From contig CALESR010000096.1 of the NCBI GenBank assembly GCA_937907485.1, forward strand, positions 1 to 27,398: a stretch of DNA of 27,398 nt. Reading direction: 5' to 3'. Below, in pieces: positions 1 to 8,396 of this stretch. A program made the position numbers and the translations under genes. The first letter of the stretch is position 1, and every line of letters starts with the position of its first letter. A model generated the notes under the pieces. It was given only the letters and a program-made list of their open reading frames with translations, did no database searches and was not told where the DNA came from. This DNA comes from an uncultured Paracoccaceae bacterium. Its GTDB lineage: Bacteria > Pseudomonadota > Alphaproteobacteria > Rhodobacterales > Rhodobacteraceae.

Positions 1-711
1 AACGCCGATGCCCAGATTGTTGACCACCGCCTGCAGGACGCCAAAATAGTTGTTTACCGTAAAGGTCGAGCGGATCGCGTGGGTCAGCAGCTTGCGCACC
101 ATTTCGGCCCCGGCGGCGACCTGATGCGCGTCGGCATTCTGGCAGCACAGCCGGTGACCGGCCATGTCCTCCATCGTCAAGGGGGTGCCGTTCTGGCGCA
201 GATACTCAGGCGAGGCATACATCCGCATGTGAACCGCCATCAGGCGTTTTCGGATCAAATCGGCCTGACTGGGTTCCTTCATCCGGATCGCGACATCTGC
301 CTCGCGCATCGGCAGGTCGAGTACCCGCTCTTCCAGCATGAGGTCGATCTTCAGTTCCGGGTATTTGGCGTAAAGCGTCGGCAGGCGCGGCGCCAGCCAC
401 AGGGTGCCAAAGGCGGTGGTCGTTGTGACCCGCAACTCACCATAGACCTCATCCTCGGAATCGCGGATGCGCGCGGCAGCGGTGTCGAGGCGTTTGGTCA
501 TGGCGCGGGTGGCGTCGAACAGCAGTTCGCCCTGCTCGGTCAGAATCAGCCCGCGTGCGTGGCGGTGGAATAGGGTAGTGCCGAGCGATTCCTCCAGCCC
601 GCGGATCTGGCGGCTGACGGCGGATTGGCTGAGGCCCAGGCTGTCGCCGGCATGGGTCAGGCTGCCTGCATCGGCAACCGAATGGAAGATTCTGAGCTTG
701 TCCCAGTCCAT
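1..711 (-). CDS. LysR-family transcriptional regulator (3' end outside window)
   Basis: The minus-strand reading frame stays open from an ATG at 711 to the window edge: 237 codons, with the C-terminus missing. The N-terminus (MDWDKLRIFHSVADAGSLTH) and the following SQSAVSRQIRGLEESLG form the winged helix-turn-helix typical of LysR regulators, at about residues 4-62. The visible remainder (LRVTTTTAFGTLWLAPRLP onward) looks like the start of the periplasmic-binding-protein-like effector domain. The gene is divergent from the indolepyruvate oxidoreductase gene, with 169 bp between the starts. That arrangement usually means a LysR protein controls its neighbour and itself; this is inference here. 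The effector is unknown. Confidence 0.93.
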   Translation of the reverse strand, partial: MDWDKLRIFHSVADAGSLTHAGDSLGLSQSAVSRQIRGLEESLGTTLFHRHARGLILTEQGELLFDATRAMTKRLDTAAARIRDSEDEVYGELRVTTTTAFGTLWLAPRLPTLYAKYPELKIDLMLEERVLDLPMREADVAIRMKEPSQADLIRKRLMAVHMRMYASPEYLRQNGTPLTMEDMAGHRLCCQNADAHQVAAGAEMVRKLLTHAIRSTFTVNNYFGVLQAVVNNLGIGV

Positions 712-812
712 CGTGGTAATATCTGTCCATTGGGGGCAGGGTTGTTCGCATGAAAGTGTCTAGTCCAGATATGTGACGCGGAAAAGAAAAGAAAACGTTT
801 GCGGCACTATTA

Positions 813-831
813 AGGTCAACAATTTTGACCT
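813..831. promoter_or_regulatory. Perfect inverted repeat in the lysR/ior divergent promoter region
   Basis: AGGTCAA (813-819), a 5-base spacer and TTGACCT (825-831) form a perfect 7-bp-arm palindrome. It touches the TATAAT at 831-836. It is a candidate operator for the divergent LysR protein, although LysR sites are usually longer T-N11-A motifs. Confidence 0.5.
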
Positions 832-836
832 ATAAT
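831..836 (+). promoter_or_regulatory. Candidate -10 box (TATAAT) for the indolepyruvate oxidoreductase gene
   Basis: A consensus TATAAT lies 44 bases before the start codon at 881. No good -35 hexamer is seen 16-18 bases upstream, which fits an activator-dependent promoter. The inverted repeat at 813-831 abuts it. Confidence 0.4.
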
Positions 837-880
837 CGCCGAAACGCCAGCAAATCGACCAATGCGCGGGGAGGTGCACG

Positions 881-3800
881 ATGGGCAAGCAGTCAGTGTC
901 TCTGAACGATCGGTTCGATCTGGACAAAACGCCGGTGCTGTTGAACGGCACGCAGGCCCTTGTGCGGTTGATGCTGCAGCAAGCGGCGCGTGACAAGGCC
1001 GCCGGTTTGAACACCGCGGGCTATGTCAGCGGCTATCGCGGTTCGCCCCTTGGCGCGGTCGATCAGCAGATGGCGCGGGCAAAACCGTTCCTGAGCGCGG
1101 CGCAGGTCAAGTTCCACGAAGGGCTGAACGAGGATCTGGCGGCGACCGCGATCTGGGGCACACAGCAGGCCGAATTGCGCGGAGAGGGCACGCATGACGG
1201 GGTTTTCGCGCTCTGGTATGGCAAGGGCCCGGGGGTGGACCGCACCGGCGACGTGATGAAACACGCCAACATGGCCGGCACCAGTCGCCACGGTGGGGTC
1301 ATCATGGCGATGGGCGACGACCACACCGGCGAATCCTCGACCGTACTGCATCAGTCAGACTGGGCGATGATCGACGCCTATATGCCGGTGGTCTCGCCCG
1401 CCGGAGTCCAGGAGATCCTCGACTATGGCCATTATGCCTATGAACTCAGCCGGTTCTCCGGGCTTTGGGTCGGGTTGAAGACGATGAAGGACACCGTCGA
1501 GGCGACGGCGGTGGTCGATGGCAACCCGCAGCGAATGTCTTTTGTCCGCCCGGAGTTCAAGATGCCCGACGGTGGGCTGAACATCCGCCTGCAGGACCTG
1601 CCGGTGCTGCAAGAAGCGCGGATGATCGACTATAAACGCTTTGCCGCCGAGGCGTTTTCCCATGCCAACAAGATGGACAAGCGCGTCTGGGGCACCCCTG
1701 GGGCGAAGATCGGCTTTGTCGCGGCGGGCAAGAACTGGCTGGACCTCGTGCATGCCTTGGGGCTGTTGGGCCTCGACGCTTCGGAATGCGACCGGTTGGG
1801 GATCACCACCTACAAGGTCGGCCAGACCTGGCCCTTGGACATGAAGGGCTTTCATGATTGGGCTGAGGGGTTGGAGCTGATTGTCGTCGTCGAGGAAAAG
1901 CGCAAGCTGATCGAGGTTCAGGTCAAGGAAGCGATCTTTGACGACCGCAAGGGGCGGCGGGTCTATGGCTGGCACAAGGGCGACACATGGGACAACGGTC
2001 GTCAGGTCGAACTGTTCCCCACGCGCTATGCGCTCGATCCGGTGATGATTGCCGAACGGCTGGGCGAAATTCTGGCTGAGGAAGGCTGCGAGACCGACAC
2101 CCTGCGTGCGGGTCGCGCCAAATTGGCCGAAAGCCGCCGCGCCGACAATGCGCAGGATCTGGCAGCGCGCATCCCGTATTTCTGCTCGGGTTGCCCACAC
2201 AATTCCTCGACCAAGGTGCCCGACGGCAGCCGCGCTTATGCCGGGATCGGCTGTCACTATATGGTGCAGTGGATGGATCGCTCTACGCTGGGCTTTACCC
2301 ATATGGGTGGCGAAGGGGCGAACTGGATTGGCGAATCGCAGTTTTCCAAGCGCGGCCATGTGTTCCAGAACCTCGGCGACGGCACCTATAACCACTCGGG
2401 TGTGCAGGCGATCCGTGCGGCCTTGGCGGCGGACACGACGATCACCTACAAGATCCTCTTCAACGATGCGGTCGCCATGACTGGCGGGCAGAAGAATGAG
2501 GGCGGGCTGACGGCGCAACGGATCGCGCATGAGATCACGGCGATGGGGGTGAACCCGGTTGTCGTGGTCTATGACGCCAAGGAGGACATTGATTTCAAAG
2601 GGTTCCCGCCGGGCATCGAAAAGCACGAACGCGCGGAACTGATGGCCGTGCAAGAGCGACTTGCGCAGACCAAGGGGGTCTCGGCGCTGATCTATGTGCA
2701 GACCTGCGCCGCCGAAAAACGCCGCCGGCGCAAGCGGGGCGAGTTTCCAGATATCGACAAGCGGGTCTTCATCAACACCGAGGTCTGCGAGGGCTGCGGT
2801 GATTGTGGCGTGCAGTCGAACTGCGTGTCGATCGTGCCGGTGGACACCGAATTGGGCCGCAAACGCGCCATCGATCAGAGCAGTTGCAACAAGGATTTCA
2901 GCTGCCTCAAGGGGTTCTGCCCGTCCTTTGTGACGCTCGAAGGCGCGACGGTAAAGAAATCCGCCGCCCGCGTGCTCGACCTGCCGGACCTGCCCAACCC
3001 CGTGCTGCCCGCCATCCACGGCACGCACAATCTGGTGATTACCGGCGTGGGCGGCACCGGTGTGGTGACGGTCGGCGCAGTGCTGGCGCAGGCGGCGCAG
3101 ATCGCCGGGATGGGCGCGGGCATGATGGAGATGGCCGGCCTCGCACAAAAGGGCGGCGCGGTGCATATCCACCTACGGTTGGCCAACCGACCCGAAGACA
3201 TCTCGGCAGTGCGGGTAGCTGTGGGCGAGGCGCATGGCGTCATCGGCGGCGATCTGGTGGTGACAGCGGGGGCAAAAACCATCGGGTTGATGACGCAGGG
3301 CCAGACCGGCGCGGTGGTCAACAGCCATGACATCGTCACCGGCCAATTTACCCGCGACACCGAGTTTCGCTTGCCAGTCAACGATTTGAGCCTCGCCCTG
3401 CAGGCCCGACTGCGTGAGCGGCTCGACCTGTTCGACGCTTCGGAACTGGCGCGCGTGGCCCTGGGGGATTCGATCTATTCCAATATGATGGTGCTGGGTG
3501 GGGCGTGGCAGCGCGGCCTCGTGCCGCTGCCGCTGGAGGCGATCCAGCAGGCGATCCGGCTGAACAAGGCCGCGGTTGACGGCAATCTGCGCGCCTTTGA
3601 CATTGGTCGCTGGGCGGTGCTTCACCCCGATCAGGCAGCGGCATTGCTGCGACCCGAGGGCGTTTCGACCCTGCCGGTCGACCCCGTCGCCTACCGCGAG
3701 GCGCGGCTGGTGGCCTATCAGGGCCCCCGTCTGGCGCGCCGGTTCCGCGGACTAGTGGATAGCGTGCAGGATGCGCCGCTGCGCGAGGCCGTGGCGAAGG

Positions 3801-4297
3801 GGTATCACAAGCTTCTGGCCTACAAGGACGAATACGAGGTCGCCCGCCTGCATCTGGCCAGTGCCGAGGCCGCGCGCGCGCAGTTTGACGGCGATTTCCG
3901 CATGAGCTTTCACCTCGCCCCGCCGATTCTGGGTGGCATGGGGGCCGATGGGCGATCGAAGAAGCGCACATTCGGTCCCTGGATGCTGAAGGGTTTCGCC
4001 CTGCTGGCGCGGATGAAGGGCCTGCGCGGCACGCCGTTCGATCCCTTTGGCTATTCGGTCGAGCGGCGCGAAGAGCGCGCACTGATCGCGCAATTCGAAG
4101 GCGACATGCGCGACTTGCTGGGCAAACTGACCGCTGCGAACCGCGATTTGGTACTGGAACTGGCGCTGTTGCCGCTGCAGATCCGTGGCTATGGCCCGGT
4201 CAAGGCCACCAGCGTCGCGAAGGCGGCCGAACGGCGCGCGGCGATCCTGAGCGCGTTGCAACAGGGGGGGGCGCCGGGGCGGATGGCGGCGGAATAA
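881..4297 (+). CDS. Fused indolepyruvate:ferredoxin oxidoreductase family protein
   Basis: This is a single 1138-residue chain combining the alpha (thiamine-binding) and beta/gamma parts of a 2-oxoacid:acceptor oxidoreductase. The family oxidatively decarboxylates aryl-pyruvates such as indolepyruvate or phenylpyruvate to aryl-acetyl-CoA. Visible in order: the N-terminal pyrimidine-type domain (GYVSGYRGSPLGAVD, about 47-61); a C435-x2-C438 pair in a conserved FCSGCPHNSST stretch; the thiamine-pyrophosphate GDG at 499-501; a cysteine cluster C636-x2-C-x2-C-x5-C648, then C669, C675 and C680, likely iron-sulfur ligands; and a glycine-rich GVGGTGVVTVG gamma domain from about 724. A long C-terminal region follows. 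The ATG at 881 has a GGGGAGG ribosome site at 868-874. LysR lies divergent. The acceptor and true substrate are not decided by sequence. Confidence 0.9.
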   Translation: MGKQSVSLNDRFDLDKTPVLLNGTQALVRLMLQQAARDKAAGLNTAGYVSGYRGSPLGAVDQQMARAKPFLSAAQVKFHEGLNEDLAATAIWGTQQAELRGEGTHDGVFALWYGKGPGVDRTGDVMKHANMAGTSRHGGVIMAMGDDHTGESSTVLHQSDWAMIDAYMPVVSPAGVQEILDYGHYAYELSRFSGLWVGLKTMKDTVEATAVVDGNPQRMSFVRPEFKMPDGGLNIRLQDLPVLQEARMIDYKRFAAEAFSHANKMDKRVWGTPGAKIGFVAAGKNWLDLVHALGLLGLDASECDRLGITTYKVGQTWPLDMKGFHDWAEGLELIVVVEEKRKLIEVQVKEAIFDDRKGRRVYGWHKGDTWDNGRQVELFPTRYALDPVMIAERLGEILAEEGCETDTLRAGRAKLAESRRADNAQDLAARIPYFCSGCPHNSSTKVPDGSRAYAGIGCHYMVQWMDRSTLGFTHMGGEGANWIGESQFSKRGHVFQNLGDGTYNHSGVQAIRAALAADTTITYKILFNDAVAMTGGQKNEGGLTAQRIAHEITAMGVNPVVVVYDAKEDIDFKGFPPGIEKHERAELMAVQERLAQTKGVSALIYVQTCAAEKRRRRKRGEFPDIDKRVFINTEVCEGCGDCGVQSNCVSIVPVDTELGRKRAIDQSSCNKDFSCLKGFCPSFVTLEGATVKKSAARVLDLPDLPNPVLPAIHGTHNLVITGVGGTGVVTVGAVLAQAAQIAGMGAGMMEMAGLAQKGGAVHIHLRLANRPEDISAVRVAVGEAHGVIGGDLVVTAGAKTIGLMTQGQTGAVVNSHDIVTGQFTRDTEFRLPVNDLSLALQARLRERLDLFDASELARVALGDSIYSNMMVLGGAWQRGLVPLPLEAIQQAIRLNKAAVDGNLRAFDIGRWAVLHPDQAAALLRPEGVSTLPVDPVAYREARLVAYQGPRLARRFRGLVDSVQDAPLREAVAKGYHKLLAYKDEYEVARLHLASAEAARAQFDGDFRMSFHLAPPILGGMGADGRSKKRTFGPWMLKGFALLARMKGLRGTPFDPFGYSVERREERALIAQFEGDMRDLLGKLTAANRDLVLELALLPLQIRGYGPVKATSVAKAAERRAAILSALQQGGAPGRMAAE

Positions 4298-4358
4298 CCG
4301 TCGCCAGACTGTCACGCGGCGCTGTCAGGATGACGCAAACCAGATCAGGGGTTTGCCC

Positions 4359-5279
4359 ATGTCCTTTGCCCTACTTGACGCCCCGTCGCCAATTCGCCCG
4401 CGCCCGCCGCGCAGTGCGCTGGCCCGGCAGATCACCTATGCTCATGCCGGGCAAAGCCGTCCGGCGCGCGCCCTGATCCGCAGTGTCGAGGCGCTGACCG
4501 GGCGGCCGGCCCTGCTGCGCCGATTGCAGGGTATAGAGGCAGACCTCGACAGTGGGCGCGACCTTTGGCGTGTCCTGATGCAGCGGTTCGGCCTTCGCGT
4601 CGAGGTGCTGCGCGGTTCGCTCGAGGCAATACCGGCCGAGGGGCCACTTGTGCTGGTGGCCAACCATCCGTTCGGCATCCTCGACGGCTTGGTCATGGCG
4701 CATCTGCTGTCCGCTTTGCGCGGCGATTTCCGGGTGATGGCAAATCAGGTTTTTGCCCGAGCCGAGGTGGTGAACCGGGTGATCCTGCCGGTGGATTTCG
4801 CCGGCACTCCCGAGGCGCAGGCCGCCAACTTGCGCACCCGCGCGGAGGCAATCCGCCATCTGCGCGGCGGTGGCGCGGTCAGCATTTTTCCCGGCGGCAC
4901 GGTGTCGACCGCTGCGCGGCCCTTTGACGCGGCGATGGATCCGGTCTGGCGCGGTTTTACCGCGCGGATGATCGAGAGGTCCGGCGCGACGGTGGTGCCA
5001 ATCTGGTTCGAGGGCCAGAATTCGCGGTTGTTTCAGGTGGTCAGCCATCTCAGCCAATCGCTGCGGGTTGCCTTGCTGATGCGTGAATTCGCCGCCCGCA
5101 CCGACCGCGCCGTGCCGCTGGTGGTGGGGGCGCCGATCTCGGCCGAGACCCTGCGCCTGCAGGCGAGCGACGGCAAACAGATGATGGATTTCCTGCGCCG
5201 CAAGACGTATGACTTGTCGCCGAACCCCTTGGATCCGACCCGGCTGGGCCATGAATTCGAGGAACACTACAGGCGTTAG
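4359..5279 (+). CDS. Lysophospholipid acyltransferase-like (PlsC/LPLAT superfamily) protein
   Basis: A 306-residue protein from the ATG at 4359, chosen because CAGGGG sits at a proper distance upstream; a TTG two codons earlier is too close to it. It has the acyltransferase block VANHPFGILDGL with H103 and D109, and a second block IFPGGT at about 176-181, as in glycerolipid acyltransferases. The His-Asp spacing is five residues, as in the NHPxGxxDG branch, rather than the classical H-x4-D. Acyl transfer to a lysolipid at the inner membrane is the family role; the acceptor here is unknown and could be a lyso-ornithine lipid or a lysophosphatidate. It lies 9 bp upstream of murI and may be co-transcribed with it. 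Confidence 0.8.
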   Translation: MSFALLDAPSPIRPRPPRSALARQITYAHAGQSRPARALIRSVEALTGRPALLRRLQGIEADLDSGRDLWRVLMQRFGLRVEVLRGSLEAIPAEGPLVLVANHPFGILDGLVMAHLLSALRGDFRVMANQVFARAEVVNRVILPVDFAGTPEAQAANLRTRAEAIRHLRGGGAVSIFPGGTVSTAARPFDAAMDPVWRGFTARMIERSGATVVPIWFEGQNSRLFQVVSHLSQSLRVALLMREFAARTDRAVPLVVGAPISAETLRLQASDGKQMMDFLRRKTYDLSPNPLDPTRLGHEFEEHYRR

Positions 5280-5288
5280 AGGCGAAAA

Positions 5289-6101
5289 ATGGCAGTAGGC
5301 GTGTTCGATTCGGGCCTTGGCGGGCTGACGGTTCTGGACGCGCTGGTGCGCCGCTTGCCGCAGGTGCCCTTTGTCTATTTCGGCGACAATGCCAATGCGC
5401 CCTATGGCACCCGCACCGCCGACGACATCTATCGCCTGACCTGCATCGGCACCCAGCGGCTGTTCGACGAGGGCTGCGATCTGGTGATTTTGGCCTGCAA
5501 CACAGCCTCGGCTGCTGCGCTGAAACGCATGCAGGAAAGCTGGATTCCGCCGGGCAAACGTGTGCTGGGCGTCTTTGTGCCACTGATCGAGGCCCTGACC
5601 GAACGCCAGTGGGGCGACAATTCGCCACCGCGCGAGGTAGCGGTCAAGCATGTGGCGCTGTTTGCCACCCCCGCCACGGTGGCCAGCCGCGCCTTTCAGC
5701 GAGAACTGGCCTTTCGCGCCATCGGTGTTGATGTCGAGGCGCAGCCCTGCGGCGGTGTCGTAGATGCGATCGAGCAGGGTGACATGATCCTCGCCGAGGC
5801 ACTGGTGCACAGCCATGTCGAGGCCCTGCATCGGCGAATGCCACGCCCGCAGGCCGCCGTGCTGGGGTGCACCCATTACCCCTTGATGGAAGACGCCTTT
5901 CGCGCGGCGCTGGGGCCAGAGGTCAAGGTTTATTCCCAGCCCGAACTGGTCGCCGCCAGTCTGGAGGACTACCTTCGCCGCCGCCCGGAATTGATCGGCG
6001 AGGGCAGCGCGACCAAATTCCTCACGACCGGCGACCCGGTGGCCGTGGGCCACAAGGCCACCCTGTTCCTGCGCCGACGGATCGGGTTCGAAGCCGCCTG
6101 A
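5289..6101 (+). CDS. murI: Glutamate racemase
   Basis: A 270-residue protein that interconverts L- and D-glutamate, supplying D-glutamate for peptidoglycan in the cytoplasm. The N-terminus AVGVFDSGLGGLTVL and the segment YFGDNANAPYG are family hallmarks. The two catalytic cysteines are visible: C70 in ILACNTAS and C194 in VLGCTHYPL, with H196 next to it. Length is normal for the family. An AGAGG-like ribosome site overlaps the previous stop region, 9 bp from the upstream acyltransferase gene, so an operon is likely. Confidence 0.96.
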   Translation: MAVGVFDSGLGGLTVLDALVRRLPQVPFVYFGDNANAPYGTRTADDIYRLTCIGTQRLFDEGCDLVILACNTASAAALKRMQESWIPPGKRVLGVFVPLIEALTERQWGDNSPPREVAVKHVALFATPATVASRAFQRELAFRAIGVDVEAQPCGGVVDAIEQGDMILAEALVHSHVEALHRRMPRPQAAVLGCTHYPLMEDAFRAALGPEVKVYSQPELVAASLEDYLRRRPELIGEGSATKFLTTGDPVAVGHKATLFLRRRIGFEAA

Positions 6102-6166
6102 TGCGGCAATCTCGCCCGTTGCAGACCGCGTCCGGCCTGCCTATCTCATCTCCAGCAGGAGACACC

Positions 6167-7195
6167 ATGACCCACAACGTCGCCATTCTGGGTGCGAGCG
6201 GCTATACCGGGGCCGAACTCGTGCGGATCATCGCCACGCATCCGGCACTGCGTATCGCGGCGCTGGCTGCGGATCGCAAGGCCGGGATGCCGATGGCCGA
6301 GGTCTTCCCGCATCTGCGCCATCTCGACCTGCCGGTGCTGACCAAAGCGGAGGACATCGACTTCTCGCAGATCGAATTGGTCTTTTGCGCCCTGCCGCAT
6401 GGCCTGAGCCAAGCCATCGTGCGCGATCTGCCACGTTCGGTGAAGGTTGTCGATCTGGGCGCCGATTTCCGTCTGCGTGACCCGGCAGAGTATAAGAAAT
6501 GGTATGGCCTCGACCACGCAGCGCCAGATCTGCAGCCGGAGGCCGTCTATGGCCTGACCGAGTTCTACCGCGACGACATCCGCAGTGCACGTCTGGTCGC
6601 GGGCACCGGCTGCAACGCCGCGACCGTGCAATTCGCCCTGCGTCCGCTGATCGAGGGCGGCTTGATCGACCTTGACGAGATCCTCTGCGATCTGAAGGCC
6701 GGGGTGTCTGGTGCCGGCCGCGCGCTGAAGGAATCCATGTTGTTTGCCGAGCGCGCGGGGGATGTAGCGGGTTACAGTCTGGGCGGCAAACACCGGCATC
6801 TGGCGGAATTCGATCAGGAATTCAGCAAGATCGCCGGGCGCAAGGTCGAAATTCAGTTCGCACCGCATCTGGTGCCGGTCAACCGCGGGGTGCTGGCGTC
6901 GTGCTATCTGCGCGGCGATCCGCAGGCGCTCCACTCCGCCCTGAGCGCGCGCTATGCCGACGAGCCATTTGTCACCGTCCTGCCCTTCGGGCAGACGCCG
7001 GGGTTGGGGCATGTCGCAGGCTCGAATTTTTGCCACATCGGGGTTGTGGGCGACCGCAGGCCCGGGCGCGCGACCGTGGTCGCAGCACTCGACAACCTCA
7101 ACAAGGGCTCGGCCGGGCAGGCGGTACAAAACGCCAACCTGATGCTGGGTCTTGATGAAACCGCTGGCCTGATGCTGGCCCCGGTTTTCCCGTAA
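6167..7195 (+). CDS. argC: N-acetyl-gamma-glutamyl-phosphate reductase
   Basis: A 342-residue NADPH-dependent reductase of arginine biosynthesis, which reduces N-acetylglutamyl phosphate to the semialdehyde. The ATG at 6167 follows CAGGAGA and opens directly onto the nucleotide-binding motif GASGYTG (9-15); the frame stays open upstream but overlaps murI, so the earlier starts are rejected. The catalytic cysteine is C149 in AGTGCNAAT. The segment VPVNRGVLAS, typical of the substrate domain, is present. It is followed after 16 bp by ccmE, a pairing without an obvious metabolic reason. Confidence 0.96.
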   Translation: MTHNVAILGASGYTGAELVRIIATHPALRIAALAADRKAGMPMAEVFPHLRHLDLPVLTKAEDIDFSQIELVFCALPHGLSQAIVRDLPRSVKVVDLGADFRLRDPAEYKKWYGLDHAAPDLQPEAVYGLTEFYRDDIRSARLVAGTGCNAATVQFALRPLIEGGLIDLDEILCDLKAGVSGAGRALKESMLFAERAGDVAGYSLGGKHRHLAEFDQEFSKIAGRKVEIQFAPHLVPVNRGVLASCYLRGDPQALHSALSARYADEPFVTVLPFGQTPGLGHVAGSNFCHIGVVGDRRPGRATVVAALDNLNKGSAGQAVQNANLMLGLDETAGLMLAPVFP

Positions 7196-7211
7196 CCGAC
7201 AGGAGCGACCC

Positions 7212-7706
7212 ATGGCCGGCATGAAAAGCCTCAGGAAAACCCGACGGGTGCAGATCATCGTTGTCGCGGTACTGGCGCTGGCGCTCAGCACCGGCCTCAT
7301 CGGATATGCGATGCGTGACGGCATCAATTTCTTCCGTTCGCCCAGCCAAGTTCGCGCCGTACCGCCGGGCCCGGCCGAGGTCTTTCGCCTTGGTGGCATG
7401 GTCGAGGTCGGCACGCTACAGCGCGGGCAGGGCGAGGCCATCACCTTCCGCGTCACCGATTTCTGCGAATCTGTGCCGGTCAGCTATACCGGCATCCTGC
7501 CCGACCTCTTTGGTGAGAACGAAGGCACTGTCGCCACGGGGCGGTTGGTCGAGGGGGTCTTCATCGCCACCGAGATCCTTGCCAAGCACGACGAGACCTA
7601 TATGCCCCGCGAGGTCGCCGATTCGGTCGGTGCACCTGCCACCGCCGAGGCGCCACGCCCGGAATGCGAATACCACGGCGAGACCTATCCGACTCAAGGC
7701 TCCTGA
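7212..7706 (+). CDS. ccmE: Cytochrome c maturation heme chaperone CcmE
   Basis: A 164-residue membrane-anchored periplasmic heme chaperone of System I cytochrome c maturation. It accepts heme covalently and passes it to the CcmF/CcmH ligation module. Visible are a basic N-terminus, one membrane anchor at about 14-31, the OB-fold region (EVFRLGGMVEVGTLQRG and FRVTDF), and the heme-linking H126 within AKHDETYMP, with Y130 as the conserved tyrosine. The ATG at 7212 follows CAGGAG. Its partners ccmF and ccmH lie downstream but are separated from it by a lysis gene pair. Confidence 0.96.
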   Translation: MAGMKSLRKTRRVQIIVVAVLALALSTGLIGYAMRDGINFFRSPSQVRAVPPGPAEVFRLGGMVEVGTLQRGQGEAITFRVTDFCESVPVSYTGILPDLFGENEGTVATGRLVEGVFIATEILAKHDETYMPREVADSVGAPATAEAPRPECEYHGETYPTQGS

Positions 7707-7754
7707 CGCGCAACGGTCGGATACCTCGCTCTCGCGTAAACCTTTGCCCGCATC

Positions 7755-7783
7755 CTGCCCCTGGTTCACTCACCGGAGGGCAG
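7755..7783 (+). promoter_or_regulatory. Hairpin covering the Shine-Dalgarno sequence of the endolysin gene
   Basis: CTGCCCCTGGT (7755-7765) pairs with ACCGGAGGGCAG (7772-7783), giving an 11-bp stem with one bulged A at 7777, one G-U pair and a 6-base loop. The GGAGGG ribosome site (7775-7780) lies entirely in the 3' arm, and the stem ends one base before the ATG at 7785. This could restrain translation of a lysis enzyme. Confidence 0.5.
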
Positions 7784-7784
7784 C

Positions 7785-8396
7785 ATGCGCGATTTGCACC
7801 AACTGGCCGACGAGATCGTCGCCCGCGAGGGCGGTTTCGTCAATGATCCCAACGACCCAGGCGGCGCCACCAATTTCGGTGTAACGATCCACACCATGCG
7901 CCGTCTTGGCCTCGATCTGACCGGCGATGGTCAGGTAAGTGAGGCCGATGTGCGCGCTCTGACACATGCGCAGGCGGTCGAGATCTTTCTCGAACACTAC
8001 CACCGCAAACCAGGTATCGGCGCGCTACCCGAGGCGCTGCAGCCATCGGTTTTCGACATGTATGTCAATGCCGGGGCAGGGGCCGTGCGCCTCCTGCAGC
8101 GCCTGTTGGTCGAGATGGGTTATGACCTCGATGTCGACGGGGTGATCGGCCCGCAGACCATTCGCTCGGCCGAGGCCGCCGCCCGCGCCGCGCCCGACCA
8201 TATCGCCGACGCCTATGGCATCGCGCGGCGGGATTATTACTATTCCCTGGCCGATCAACGCCCGGCCAGCCGCCGGTATGCCCGTCGGCGCAACGGCGGC
8301 AAGGGCGGCTGGATCCTGCGCGCCGAGGAGTTCCTGTCGCCGCGCTATCATCTCACCGAGGCCGAGCACCGCGAAAGGACCGCATCATGGGGCTGA
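7785..8396 (+). CDS. Peptidoglycan hydrolase, glycoside hydrolase family 108 type (gene-transfer-agent-like endolysin)
   Basis: A 203-residue protein with the N-acetylmuramidase block AREGGFVNDPNDPGGATNFGVT near the N-terminus; E15 is the likely catalytic acid. A second region, DVDGVIGPQTIRS (about 124-136), resembles the peptidoglycan-binding part found with this hydrolase family. No signal peptide is seen, so export would need a holin. The next gene, overlapping by 10 bases, encodes such a holin. The same endolysin-holin order is known for the lysis genes of the Rhodobacter gene transfer agent. No other phage or gene-transfer-agent genes are in the window. A strong GGAGGG precedes the ATG but is predicted to lie in a hairpin. 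Confidence 0.85.
   Translation: MRDLHQLADEIVAREGGFVNDPNDPGGATNFGVTIHTMRRLGLDLTGDGQVSEADVRALTHAQAVEIFLEHYHRKPGIGALPEALQPSVFDMYVNAGAGAVRLLQRLLVEMGYDLDVDGVIGPQTIRSAEAAARAAPDHIADAYGIARRDYYYSLADQRPASRRYARRRNGGKGGWILRAEEFLSPRYHLTEAEHRERTASWG

Noticed and set aside
1355..3172. 605-codon minus-strand open frame inside the indolepyruvate oxidoreductase gene
   Set aside because: It lies wholly opposite a well-supported gene, is rich in His, Arg and Gln and shows no recognisable domain. Such long antisense frames are expected at high GC.
4353..4358. TTG at 4353 as the acyltransferase start
   Set aside because: The CAGGGG ribosome site is too close to it, while it is well spaced for the ATG at 4359.
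4371..6053. 560-codon minus-strand open frame across the acyltransferase and murI genes
   Set aside because: It spans two real genes and the gap between them with no family motif, so it is a composition artefact.
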